Part shown: positions 1 to 7,310 of the stretch, piece after piece
Numbering within the stretch: position 1 is the stretch's first letter
Layout: every line of letters begins with the position of its first letter
Assembly: GCA_016714785.1 (NCBI GenBank)
Contig: JADKCC010000004.1
Location: forward strand, 1-31,301
Length of the DNA stretch: 31,301 nt
Direction of reading: 5' to 3'
Origin: Saprospiraceae bacterium
GTDB taxonomy: Bacteria; Bacteroidota; Bacteroidia; Chitinophagales; Saprospiraceae
Position numbers and translations under genes: made by a program
The notes under the pieces: model-generated
What the model was told of the DNA's origin: nothing
The model's input: the letters and a program-made list of their open reading frames with translations, nothing else
Database searches by the model: none

Positions 1-660
1 TATCGCGAACATCAAGAAATCATGGACATCGTCATCGTCACGGGTTGTACACAGAAGGTGATTTACATAGAAAAATAATAGGTGAAAAGTTGGATGATAT
101 TTTGTCGAATACGTAAAACCTTGTTTTATCAGTCATTATGACCAAAGCCACTGATATCTCATAAAGAATGCGTGATCGTAGATTGCCTGCTTTAGCGAAG
201 AATTGGAAAATGGTTTTCACTTATGGGTCAATAGAATTTTTAAGCTGGGACAAGAACAAAGTGTCCCTATGAGTCATCTATGCCAATAGTAAAACACAAA
301 GAGGCGATCGCTTTCCATTTCTTAAAAACGCTCTCTGCTGGCATACTTGATAAAAAGTTCAGGAGTTTTCAGATTGGAAGATATCTTGATATCTAGAAGT
401 CACCGTAGATGATTTGATCGTCATAAATCAACTGTAGGAAAGGGTCTATTTCATACATCAGTGCACTAGAAAACGTGCGAAAACTAGAAAAACATTTTGA
501 ATACAATAAAAGTCATCGTCTATCGAAACAACATGACTCCAGCCAGGTCAACGAAAAATTACGAAGATATGACCGCACGGTCCGCTGTCAAAGGTATAGA
601 AACGATAGGTAAGGGGTATAGAATCTATTTTTAGAATGGGAAAGTGAAATAGGTCATTCA
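1..660 (+). pseudogene. Decayed coding region, unidentified
   Basis: No intact gene is visible. Short stretches of plausible protein are scattered over different plus-strand frames and separated by stops. The clearest is an open stretch of 41 codons ending at the TAG at 632-634, which includes the peptide MTPARSTKNYEDMTARSA. Another lies near the left edge and ends with GEKLDDILSNT before a TAA. The pattern fits an old, frame-damaged gene whose beginning lies outside the window, possibly a transposase given the accessory surroundings, but I recognise no family motif or catalytic triad. The minus-strand ORF at 38-220 looks like a shadow. Random open sequence in AT-rich DNA is a real alternative. 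Confidence 0.2.
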
Positions 661-695
661 AAATTTTGGTATAATGAACTACAAATTCAAACTGC

Positions 696-887
696 TCAAA
701 TATCGTCTAAGTCAATGCCCATATACTTACAGAATTCATTGATGGTTAGGATGGTATGATTGTCTTTGCCCAAGTTTTGTTTGATTTTTTGGATCAACCT
801 GGTTGCACTTTTTGTACTTTTTCCTGTGATCATTGCTACGTCTTTAGCATAGATGGCACTGCGAAAATTTCTATTTGTATTTTCCAT
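696..887 (-). CDS. Small hypothetical protein, possible helix-turn-helix
   Basis: This 63-residue ORF starts MENTNRNFRSAIYAKDVAMITGK and ends GIDLDDI. Residues about 14-36 (AKDVAMITGKSTKSATRLIQ) read like a short helix-turn-helix or excisionase-like segment: an AxDVAxITGKS turn followed by a basic helix. A second helical stretch, TINEFCKYMGI, resembles the closing part of Bacteroidota excisionase-type DNA-binding proteins. The composition (Lys, Asn, Ile rich, regular helices) is that of a real protein. It stands alone between the decayed region to its left and 1.3 kb of non-coding DNA upstream. No TAnnTTTG box was found near its start. The DNA-binding role is inferred from pattern only; there is no neighbour that would define its target. 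Confidence 0.5.
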   Translation of the reverse strand: MENTNRNFRSAIYAKDVAMITGKSTKSATRLIQKIKQNLGKDNHTILTINEFCKYMGIDLDDI

Positions 888-1172
888 AAAGTAATAAATA
901 TTTGATATGTTTTAAGATAAATCAAAGATCTTTTGGGGGTTAAGATATTAAGTTGATTTTATCGTAAAAACAAATCGTGCTTTGGGTCGTATTTTACTCA
1001 TCTACAAATCGTTTCTCTTTTATAATAAAAATGAGAACAAAATGCGTACATAGGGCCTTCTTAGTGTGGGTTAAAACATTGATATACAATTTTTTGCATC
1101 AATTTGTTGAATATCAAATTAAACCTTAAACTCTCGTACCTCGCTTTGAGCATTTGCCCTATGCGGGCGAAA

Positions 1173-1236
1173 TTTACTTTTTTTCTTTTTTGCTCGCCCT
1201 TATTACTTTGTAATGCCAGCCCAGAAAAAAAGTAAA
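1173..1236. repeat. Inverted repeat, 14-bp perfect arms
   Basis: The left arm TTTACTTTTTTTCT (1173-1186) and the right arm AGAAAAAAAGTAAA (1223-1236) are exact reverse complements around a 36-base loop. A second, shorter pair, GGGCGA (1164-1169) and TCGCCC (1194-1199), lies across the left arm. The arms could form a hairpin in RNA or mark the end of a short mobile or dispersed repeat. The flanks contain no transposase. Because the arms are A/T homopolymer-rich, some of the match may be chance. Confidence 0.45.
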
Positions 1237-1636
1237 CAAAAAAGACCAGTTCAAAAAAAGGCAATTGCGAAGCACCGTTCATTCTCGAACCAAAATGCTT
1301 TTTCTATTGCCATAAGTATTTCATGTTTAACGTTTTACGCTTTTATGGCAATAGACGCACTTTCCTGCCCACCCGTTTCACGGTTCACTTCGTCAAAGAC
1401 TTTGTCTTTGGTGCTTTGCACTTCACTACGTTCATATTCCCTATTGCTTGTTTTTTGAACAATAGCCTCCGTAAAGCTAACAACCAAAAATAACAGCTAA
1501 CTTTTTCATCAGCCCCGACATAAGTCAAAACATTCAGTAAAGTCAAATGGCAGCGAGTAATGAATCTTTTTTGGCAAATTTCGTCATTTCGGCGGTATGA
1601 TACTTTGATGCTGTTGGACTGATACTTTAATGCATC

Positions 1637-1775
1637 AGTGGGATCTAGTGGGAACTCAGTGGGAACTCGTGGGAACTCAGTGGGAACTCAGTGGGAACTC
1701 GGTGGGAATGTAGTGGGATCAAGTACGGAACGTGTACGGAGTATGTACGGAGCTGATACGGAGTAAGTACGGAGG
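1637..1775. repeat. Tandem array of ~11-bp units (two families)
   Basis: About eight adjoining copies of a unit close to AGTGGGAACTC are followed directly by about five copies of a unit close to GTACGGAGTAT. Units are 10-12 bp long with variable last bases, so the array keeps a period near one helical turn while the sequence drifts. Both families share a GG core and run in the same direction. The apparent minus-strand ORF over this region (Ser/His/Glu/Phe/Pro/Leu repeats) is a product of the array. Such phased arrays can bind protein or bend DNA, but no partner is identifiable here. Confidence 0.8.
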
Positions 1776-1967
1776 ATCCGCCTAGCAAGGCAGGGGCAAT
1801 GGTGGGCGAAATTTCAAAAATGCTGTGAATACTCATGATCTTAAAACTTAAATTCTTAGTATAGCTGGTGACTGAGGTTATAACGGATGAATAGAGAAAA
1901 TGTGTATATAAAATTTGTTAATGTGACGATTTTTGATGTTTTTTGGTTCAAAAGGAGCGTTAAAGAT

Positions 1968-2115
1968 GGACAAAAGTGGACAAAATGGACATTTTTGGAC
2001 AGAATAGGACAAAATGGACAGTTGGGACAAAAGTGGACAAAAGGACATTTAAGGACAAATGGACATTTTGGGACATTTATACCCATTTATACCCATTTAT
2101 ACCCATTTGGGACAT
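1968..2115. repeat. Iteron-like GGACA array with TTTATACCCA repeats
   Basis: GGACA starts at 1968, 1978, 1987, 1997, 2007, 2016, 2025, 2035, 2043, 2053, 2061 and 2071, and once more at 2110. Spacing is 8-10 bases. Between the last two copies lie three exact 10-bp copies of a TTTATACCCA unit (ACCCAT at 2081, 2091, 2101). The most common unit is TGGACAAAA. The array ends 70 bases before the start codon at 2186. It resembles plasmid or phage iterons and operator arrays in layout, but no replication gene is present in the window. Confidence 0.8.
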
Positions 2116-2185
2116 CCCCTCTTGACAAGCACAAATTTCCACCTGTACATTTGGGCATTATTTCACTTTTTAAATTTTTGTTATC

Positions 2186-2930
2186 ATGGCAAAGTTAAGT
2201 AGTTTGTTCAAGTTTGAAGGTACGGTAGATGATATCACCGTCGTCAAAAACACAGGCGTTGTAAAACGCAAAGGAGGGCTCAGTAAGGAAAGGATTGCTT
2301 CTGATCCGAAACTGGTGCGTATTCGGGAGAACAATGCAGAGTTCGGTATGCTGGCAGCAGCATCCAAAACTGTGCGAGATGCTTTCGGTGAGTTGGGACA
2401 AAATATCAGGGTGCAATACCTGACGTCTCGACTGTCTAGTGTGCTTACTAGGATCAAAAACCTAGATCCCACATCTGCGCGTGGGTATCGTACTGTTGCA
2501 ATCGGTATCGCAAGTGCCGAAGGTAAAAAACCACCTAAATGGGTTTAGTTTTAATGCCACAAAATCATTGAGTGCGGTATTGCAAAAGCCTTACACGTTA
2601 GACACCGCAACGGGAGCTATCAACATAGCGGGTGTAGCCCCTGCTTTTGATACACTTGGTGGTATCGGAGCTAACTCTGTAGGCATCAAGGCTTATTGGG
2701 CCAAGATTGATTTTGAAATGGGCAAGGCTGTAGTGTCGCAAACGAATCAAGTGAAACTGGCACTCAACACAACGGTCACAGATGTGGCATTGACATACGC
2801 TGCACCACCTGCGGGTGCAGGCATCGATGTGTTTGTATTGTCGATTGTCTTTTATCAAACGGTCAACGGTGTGGATTATCTCCTGCAAAATGGAGCGCAC
2901 AATGCTGCTGACATCATCGCAGTAAAGTAA
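2186..2930 (+). CDS. Uncharacterised Bacteroidota protein (~248 aa), one frameshift
   Basis: Two overlapping ORFs (2186-2548 and 2481-2930) join into one protein by a single-base change in the A run near 2525-2530, so the product runs from ...IASAEGK into NHLNGFSFNATKS. The N-terminal ~110 residues are polar and helical, with a short GTVDDITVVKN strand, a KGGLSKERIASDPKLVRIR block and an RENNAEFGMLAAASKTVRDAF helix. The C-terminal ~130 residues are beta-rich and hydrophobic, like a structural or jelly-roll protein. The KGG...DP...REN..EFG pattern matches, from memory, a widespread Bacteroidota family without assigned function that I associate with DUF5675 genes. It is followed after 2 bases by the DUF5675 gene. 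A structural or coat-like role is inference only. Confidence 0.65.
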
Positions 2931-2932
2931 GT

Positions 2933-3382
2933 ATGAAGACGCTGATCGAACTGGTCAGGATGTATGAGGAAGGTGTAACCAAAGGGTATATCTACTTCAA
3001 CGATGTGGAAATATGCCAAAGCATAGAGTTGCCTTGGCTACACAACACACCAAACGAGTCTTGCATACCTGAGGGCGAGTACAAGCTACAGCACCGACAT
3101 ACCGAAAAGTATGGCGACCACTTGCTGATAGAAAATGTACCTGGTAGGAAATGGATCCTCTTCCACCCTGCTAATCATGCCAAAAAAGAACTTAGGGGCT
3201 GCATTGCTCCGGTGATGGAAATCAGAGGACAATATGGGATGCATTCGCGTATGGAACTCAATGTATTGCTACGGAACATCAGACAAGTAGGTATTCATTT
3301 TTGTTCACTAAAAATCAGTAGTCATGAAAACACTCATGCAGCGGTGGGTAGCTCCCACCCCAAAATTTTTCAAAACACTTAG
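2933..3382 (+). CDS. DUF5675 family protein
   Basis: The protein begins MKTLIELVRMYEEGVTKGYIYFND and carries the family pattern: SIELPW (25-35), N..SCIPEGEY (about 40-50), KYGDHLLIENVPGRKWILFHPAN (about 60-82) and a RGCIAP loop (about 88-93). DUF5675 proteins are about 110-150 residues and occur in Bacteroidota and phage-like contexts. Their activity is not established; a cell-wall or lysis role is only suggested by company. The last ~25 residues (VGIHFCSLKISSHENTH...) look out of frame and overlap the next gene by 59 bases, so the real stop is probably near 3290-3320, after a small indel. The gene is two bases behind the preceding one and is clearly in the same transcription unit. Confidence 0.75.
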   Translation: MKTLIELVRMYEEGVTKGYIYFNDVEICQSIELPWLHNTPNESCIPEGEYKLQHRHTEKYGDHLLIENVPGRKWILFHPANHAKKELRGCIAPVMEIRGQYGMHSRMELNVLLRNIRQVGIHFCSLKISSHENTHAAVGSSHPKIFQNT

Positions 3383-3569
3383 GAACATCGGTTTCGTGAT
3401 AGGAGCGGTAGGTACGGCCATACTCACATCACCGATCACCTTGCCGGCCACATTGATCACGATAAGCGGGTACTTAGTGACAGCAGGCGGCGTGGCGACG
3501 GCGGTGAGTCAACTGACGATGCTCCACGATGATGCATCCGAGCCAAAACCTACAGAAGATGAGTCATAA
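3324..3569 (+). CDS. Small membrane protein, holin-like
   Basis: The 81-residue product has a basic N-terminus (MKTLMQRWVAPTPKFFKTLRN) followed by a hydrophobic, Gly/Ala/Thr-rich region from about residue 22 to 65 that can form two membrane helices (IGFVIGAVGTAILTSP and LPATLITISGYLVTAGGVA). The tail is acidic and short (DDASEPKPTEDES). An internal ATG at 3336 is an alternative start. Size, one or two helices and position behind a DUF5675 gene resemble phage holins, but holins share little sequence and this remains a guess. Its stop codon overlaps the start of the next small membrane gene, which points to coupled translation. Confidence 0.6.
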   Translation: MKTLMQRWVAPTPKFFKTLRNIGFVIGAVGTAILTSPITLPATLITISGYLVTAGGVATAVSQLTMLHDDASEPKPTEDES

Positions 3570-3732
3570 TCATCAAGTAGGGATGGCAGGTGGCAGTATC
3601 ATGGGCCTGTGGGCAAGCATCAGCACGGCAGATTTGGTGACTACGTGCATCAGTGCTTTCATAGGAACGATCGTGAGTTACTTTGTATCTATGCTACTAA
3701 AGCGAATTTTCGGCAGAAAAGTTCCTGAGTAG
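3559..3732 (+). CDS. Small membrane protein with basic tail
   Basis: I place the start at the ATG at 3559 rather than at upstream ATGs, because it overlaps the previous stop (3567-3569) by 11 bases as expected for coupled genes. The 57-residue product starts MSHNHQVGMAGGSIMG, has one membrane helix (TTCISAFIGTIVSYFVSMLL) and ends in a positively charged tail KRIFGRKVPE. The layout of a short periplasmic or cytoplasmic head, one helix and a basic tail is common in holin-like or anchoring proteins. It is the last gene before the terminator at 3763-3805, so the four genes from 2186 form one unit. No specific family recognised. Confidence 0.55.
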   Translation: MSHNHQVGMAGGSIMGLWASISTADLVTTCISAFIGTIVSYFVSMLLKRIFGRKVPE

Positions 3733-3762
3733 TGGAGCATTAAGATTGGAGTTTTGGGTTTT

Positions 3763-3805
3763 TTCAGCCCTGGCGCTTGTGGGATGGCGTTGGGGCTGAA
3801 TTTTT
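3763..3805 (+). terminator. Rho-independent terminator of the 2186-3732 cassette
   Basis: TTCAGCCC (3763-3770) pairs with GGGCTGAA (3793-3800), with partial pairing of the inner GGCGC/GCGTT bases, followed by TTTTT (3801-3805). It lies 30 bases after the last plus-strand stop. The minus-strand side has an A run rather than a T run, so it should not stop hsdM transcription coming from the right. Confidence 0.8.
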
Positions 3806-3847
3806 ACTAACTATATAATCTAAATGCCATAATTTAAAACCTACTTC

Positions 3848-5324
3848 CTACTCCAACGTAGCCATTATCGCCCTAAAACTAGCCAATCCTGCTTCGAGAT
3901 TTTCTATAATATCTTCTGCCAACACATCCGGATCGGGGAGATTGTCAAGGTCAGCTAGTGACTTGTCTTTGAGCCAAGTGATGTCTAAAGATGTTTTGTC
4001 ACGATTGATGATTTCGTCATAAGTGAACATTCGCCATCTGCCTTCCGGATTGGTGTCTGGATGGTATGTTTCCTTTCTTTTATGTCGATTTTCAGGGTTG
4101 TAACACGATATGAAATCTTCTAATACGGCTATGTTTAAAGTTCTTCTTTAGGTGTGATGGATGTTTGTTCGGTAGTCATAGACCCGATTTCTTTGGTCCA
4201 AGGATCTTTACTAGCAGGCTTATTATCGAAAAACACCACATTCGCTTTACGCCTTGTGCATAAAAGATGCCTGTCGGCAAACGTAAAATGGTATGCAAGT
4301 CTGTTGTTTCTAAAAGCTTTTTGCGCACCGTCTCTCCTGCACCACCTTCAAACAGTACATTGTCTGGAAGTACTATGGCTGCTATTCCTGTTGTTTTGAG
4401 CATGGAACGGATATGCTGGACGAAGTTCAATTGTTTGTTGCTGGTGGTCGCCCAAAAGTCTTGTCGATTGTAAGTGAGATCATCTTTTTCCTGCTCGCCT
4501 TCATCATTGGTGAACGTCTGTGAACTCTTTTTGCCAAAAGGTGGATTGGCCAACACATAATCGTAAGTCGTAGGAGAAGCCGCAATCAAAGCATCTGCGG
4601 GTGATATAAAATTGTCACTTTCTATGTCGCCAATGTTGTGTAAGAACAAATTCATCAGCGCCAATCGCCTAGTTCCTGCCACTATCTCATTGCCATAGAA
4701 GGTTTGCATCTTCAAGAACTTGTTTTGTTCTTTGTCTAGTTTGTGGTTTTCTACAATATGATCATAAGCCGCCAAAAAGAATCCGCCTGTACCACAAGCA
4801 GGGTCAGCGATGGTTTTTCCAGGTTGTGGTTGTACACACTCTACCATAGCACGGATCAAAGGACGTGGTGTGAAATATTGACCTGCACCACTTTTTACAT
4901 CTTGTGCGTTTTGCTCCAGGAGTCTTTCGTAAATATCCCCTTTCACATCTGCACCCATGACAAGCCACTGTTCGCTATTGATCATATCAATGATCTTAGC
5001 TAACATCGCAGGGTCTTGAATTTTGTTTTGGCTCTTGGTAAAAATCTGCCCTAAGATACCCTTGGCAGTACTTAACTCTCTGAGTAAGGTAGCATAATGC
5101 AATTCCAGTTCTGCTCCTTTTTTATTGGTCAGACTTTCCCAGTTGTATTCAAAAGGAATATTGAGCGCTCTATTGTGTGGTGGTTTGGCATATTCGTCCG
5201 CCATTTTTAAGAAAAGCAGATAAGTGAGTTGCTCCAGGTAATCGCCATATCCTACGCCTACATCACGGAGTGGATTACAAAATGACCATACTTTACTTAC
5301 TATTGAAGATGTGTTGTTGCTCAT
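3848..5324 (-). CDS. hsdM: Type I restriction enzyme methyltransferase subunit HsdM
   Basis: HsdM transfers a methyl group from S-adenosylmethionine to adenine within the target chosen by HsdS. The N-terminal helical domain starts MSNNTSSIVSKVWSFCNPL and contains GYGDYLEQLTYLLFLKMADE. The SAM-binding motif is ADPACGTGGFF and the catalytic motif is ANPPFGKK. One ORF covers 4176-5324. The rest lies in other frames: GVKANVVFFDNKPASKDPWT near 4180-4240 and the C-terminal MFTYDEIINRDKTSLDITWL at 3848-4030, so at least two indels are present. Frame-corrected length is about 490 residues, normal for the family. Its ATG (5324-5322) overlaps the MBL gene's TGA as ATGA. The first 19 codons also occur as a second copy at 6648-6704. 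Confidence 0.9.
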
Positions 5325-5325
5325 A
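5268..5325 (-). repeat. hsdM 5' end, functional copy of a direct repeat
   Basis: These 58 bases contain the first ~19 codons of hsdM and match 6648-6705 at 51 of 58 positions, with no gaps. Four of the seven differences sit next to each other in the codons for residues 8-9 and the following wobble positions. Both copies are in the same orientation. They bracket the 1.3 kb that holds the MBL gene and the small ORF. Confidence 0.9.
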
Positions 5326-6146
5326 AATTTATTATTATATCTCTATTCAGTATATTTGTTTTAATGACAGAAGACCAAACTTGTTCTAACGCTTTTGTAT
5401 ATCGTGTATATGGATGACCGTATTTATTTGCCCCAACAGAAATAACTGCAATTTCAGGTTTAACAATTAATGGTAAATTATAAATATAATTTCCTGCTTT
5501 TCCTCCATGGTGGGGGACAACTAAGTTATGTTTGTGTTTAAAATTCAAATGAGGCAGAATATCACGTGAGCTGCTCGTAATGGCAATCACCTGAAAGTAT
5601 TACACTTGACTTTTGAGTCTTCAAAGATACAACAAGTCCTGATATATTTCGATTTTTATGTTCCTGACCATTATAAATTATAAATTGATTTGTCAATGGA
5701 AATAAAGGGATCAATCTTGTTTGACCATTATTTAAAGTTCTTTGTGCAGCTGATATTGTATATGTATTTTGGGTTCCAACAGAAGAACTGATTCTGTTAA
5801 ATAAAATCCTACTGGTTAGATTAGGAACCTTATCTCGACAAATGAAATATGAAAAGTTTGTCAATTCAGCATCGGACATACCTATTAAAGAATGGTAATG
5901 ATCTTTATCCCAATGTGACAAGATAATCCCAGGTCTATCATTTGAATATTTAATTGCTCTATCTCCAATTATATTTCTAATCTCACTTCGAGATGCATAC
6001 ATTGAAGCACCTGCATCAAAAACAACTTTAGTTTCAGCATCTAAATTAATTTCATTCCAATTTCCTTGTCCAATATTTCTTATTATTACACTAAGTTTTC
6101 CTTTGATTTTAAATTGTAATGAATCCAATTTGCCATTTCCACTCAT
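5321..6146 (-). CDS. ComEC-like metallo-beta-lactamase-fold hydrolase
   Basis: Two ORFs (5562-6146 and 5321-5590) join by a one-base shift near 5565-5580, just after GDCHYEQL. The combined product of about 275 residues has the MBL fold in order: an N-terminal strand pair VIIRNIGQGNWNEI, VVFDAG, the metal-binding SHWDKDH (about 77-83, form HxDxDH), a third ligand in SGDC (about 185-188) and VPHHGGKAG. VPHHG plus HxDxDH is the pattern of the ComEC/Rec2 hydrolase domain rather than of beta-lactamases. No membrane helices are present, so it is a soluble relative. Substrate unknown; ComEC-type domains act on DNA, so a nuclease role in defence is plausible but inferred. The frame stays open upstream to a TAA at 6279-6281, so the true protein may be longer. 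Confidence 0.75.
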
Positions 6147-6278
6147 ATTATAGTTAAGGAAAATATCAAAAGTATCATTTAAAGATATAGATTCAAAAAA
6201 AATCTGTTCATTGGGGATTGAGACTTCAACAATGTATCCTATTAAAAAAGAGTTTTGAATATTTTCTTCTATTACATT

Positions 6279-6536
6279 TTATTCTCTCCAACTTATAATG
6301 ACATTTCTTTTAATTGTATATATGGTGTTTTCAATTATAGTTCTATTTGTATAATTTTTTAAAAGAACCATCGATGAATTATTTAAAGAATAATCCAATC
6401 CTGCTAACTCAGTAAAGGAACTATACTCATTTGAGTCAAAAAAATCAAATAGAACAATTCCCGCATCTTTGTCATATTCTTCAATGTAAACAAGTACATC
6501 TTCAGGATGATATTTTTTATGCTGGGAATAATTCAT
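6279..6536 (-). CDS. Small ORF upstream of MBL gene, possibly its N-terminal part
   Basis: The 85-residue ORF begins MNYSQHKKYHPEDVLVYIEEYD and ends NVIISWRE. After its TAA the same reading frame continues without a stop for about 45 codons (NVIEENIQNSFLIGYIVEV...) straight into the MBL protein at 6146. A single change of TAA to CAA would make one protein of about 400 residues with a beta-rich N-terminal domain. Either this is a separate small partner protein, or the MBL gene carries a nonsense mutation or base error here. I recognise no family. Its start lies about 75 bases downstream of the remnant hsdM reading frame, so it belongs to the inserted module. Confidence 0.5.
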   Translation of the reverse strand: MNYSQHKKYHPEDVLVYIEEYDKDAGIVLFDFFDSNEYSSFTELAGLDYSLNNSSMVLLKNYTNRTIIENTIYTIKRNVIISWRE

Positions 6537-6647
6537 ATATAAATTCTATCTTAACTACTCTTTTTTAAATCACCTTTAATATCTTTATTCACAATTTTAT
6601 TTGTTCTTTTTGCTTTAAACAATCCAATATCTTATGACTAGACAACA

Positions 6648-6705
6648 GAGTGGATTACAAAATAACCATACTTTACTAACTATACTTGATGTGTTATTGC
6701 TCATA
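6648..6705 (-). repeat. Remnant hsdM 5' end, second copy of the direct repeat
   Basis: Read on the minus strand it encodes MSNNTSSIVSKVWLFCNPL, then diverges and stops after 29 codons. Only one residue differs from real HsdM over these 19 (Leu for Ser). The ATG (6704-6702) overlaps the frame-corrected ptuB stop as ATGA, the same arrangement as the MBL/hsdM junction. It is best read as the original hsdM start, stranded when the MBL module entered. Confidence 0.88.
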
Positions 6706-7310
6706 TTTTAAATTTCAACACTGCTTTGATTCTGTTTTTTATCGCGGTGGTTAAGCTATATCGATTATCTAATCGTTCTTGGTTTCTTTCCATTGCACGT
6801 GCTCGAGTCCTTTTTTTCAGATGCCAATTCAAATATTCTTATTGATTCTTTTGCTTTATAAGAATCGTCAGCAACTGAGATTATAACATTTCTTTCTCCG
6901 TAATTCCAATTATAATGTAAGGTATGGTCATCAAGATATGGATGAACGATTTTAAACTCACACTGCTCATAAACAGCAGCTACATTTTCAACGGTGTCAT
7001 AAGTATGTTTCATAGAAGATGAGTTACATAATTGACACGCTTTAGCTAAATTATTTGGAGTGTAAGAAAACTGAGGGTATAACATTGCACCTTTTGGAGC
7101 AATGTGTTCAATTTCTCCTCTTCCTGTTCTGTCATACAATAATCCACAATAACAACAGCGCTCTCCTTGATGAGTATCGAAGTAAGTATTCATTTCAATT
7201 TTCAAAGCTTTAATACAATTCGTTTGACTATCCCAATTATTCGCTGCGGTTGCAACACAAGTGATTTCTTGTACTGAATAATTATATGGCCTTGTAAGTT
7301 GATTTATCAT
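6701..7310 (-). CDS. ptuB: Septu-like HNH endonuclease PtuB (one frameshift)
   Basis: The protein carries an HNH nuclease core: CCYC zinc knuckle at 52-55, the catalytic IEHIAPK (His 69), then NNLAKACQLCN (86-96) with the second Cys pair and SMKHTYD. This layout is that of the PtuB partner of Septu anti-phage systems and of related TIGR02646-type proteins. As read it ends at 6765. Removing one base from the A run (T run 6811-6817) restores a basic C-terminus (TRARAMERNQERLDNRY...) that runs to a TGA at 6703-6701. That stop overlaps the remnant hsdM ATG, which supports the correction. The start overlaps the ptuA stop as ATGA. Septu couples an ATPase to this nuclease; the exact trigger is not visible here. 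Confidence 0.8.

Larger units (their letters stand above)
888..2185. other. Non-coding accessory stretch with several repeat blocks
   Basis: About 1.3 kb without a credible gene. It holds an inverted repeat near 1173-1236, a Lys- or Ser-rich apparent ORF around 1213-1458 that is a by-product of low-complexity DNA, and two arrays of short direct repeats (1637-1775 and 1968-2115). The stretch 1780-1960 shows nothing I can name. The block ends 0-70 bases before the start of the cassette at 2186, so it may carry that cassette's control or recognition signals. Confidence 0.6.

Noticed and set aside
1213..1458. An 81-residue plus-strand ORF beginning MPAQKKSKQKRPVQKK
   Set aside because: Its composition follows the A-rich inverted repeat and a simple Ser/Leu-rich tail. 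No ribosome binding or family pattern supports it, and the opposite strand is equally open.
1645..1836. A minus-strand ORF with Ser-His-Glu-Phe-Pro repeats
   Set aside because: It is the translation of the AGTGGGAACTC tandem array and not a plausible protein.
1637..2115. Possible CRISPR array
   Set aside because: Units are 10-11 bp, adjoining and drifting, with no spacers of constant length and no cas genes.
1968..2115. Plasmid replication origin
   Set aside because: The iteron-like layout fits, but no Rep gene or DnaA boxes were seen and the surroundings are chromosomal genes.
2170..2472. Minus-strand ORFs opposite the 2186 gene
   Set aside because: They are shadows of a well-supported plus-strand gene with no independent signals.
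2186..3732. Intact prophage
   Set aside because: There are no capsid, portal, terminase, tail or integrase genes; only the lysis-like arrangement is suggestive.
5321..6146. Beta-lactamase resistance gene
   Set aside because: The HxDxDH and VPHHG motifs point to the ComEC-type branch, there is no signal peptide, and the gene sits in a defence operon.
6279..6281. Programmed stop-codon readthrough or recoding of TAA
   Set aside because: CAA is used freely elsewhere and no downstream recoding structure was seen. A base error or nonsense change is simpler.
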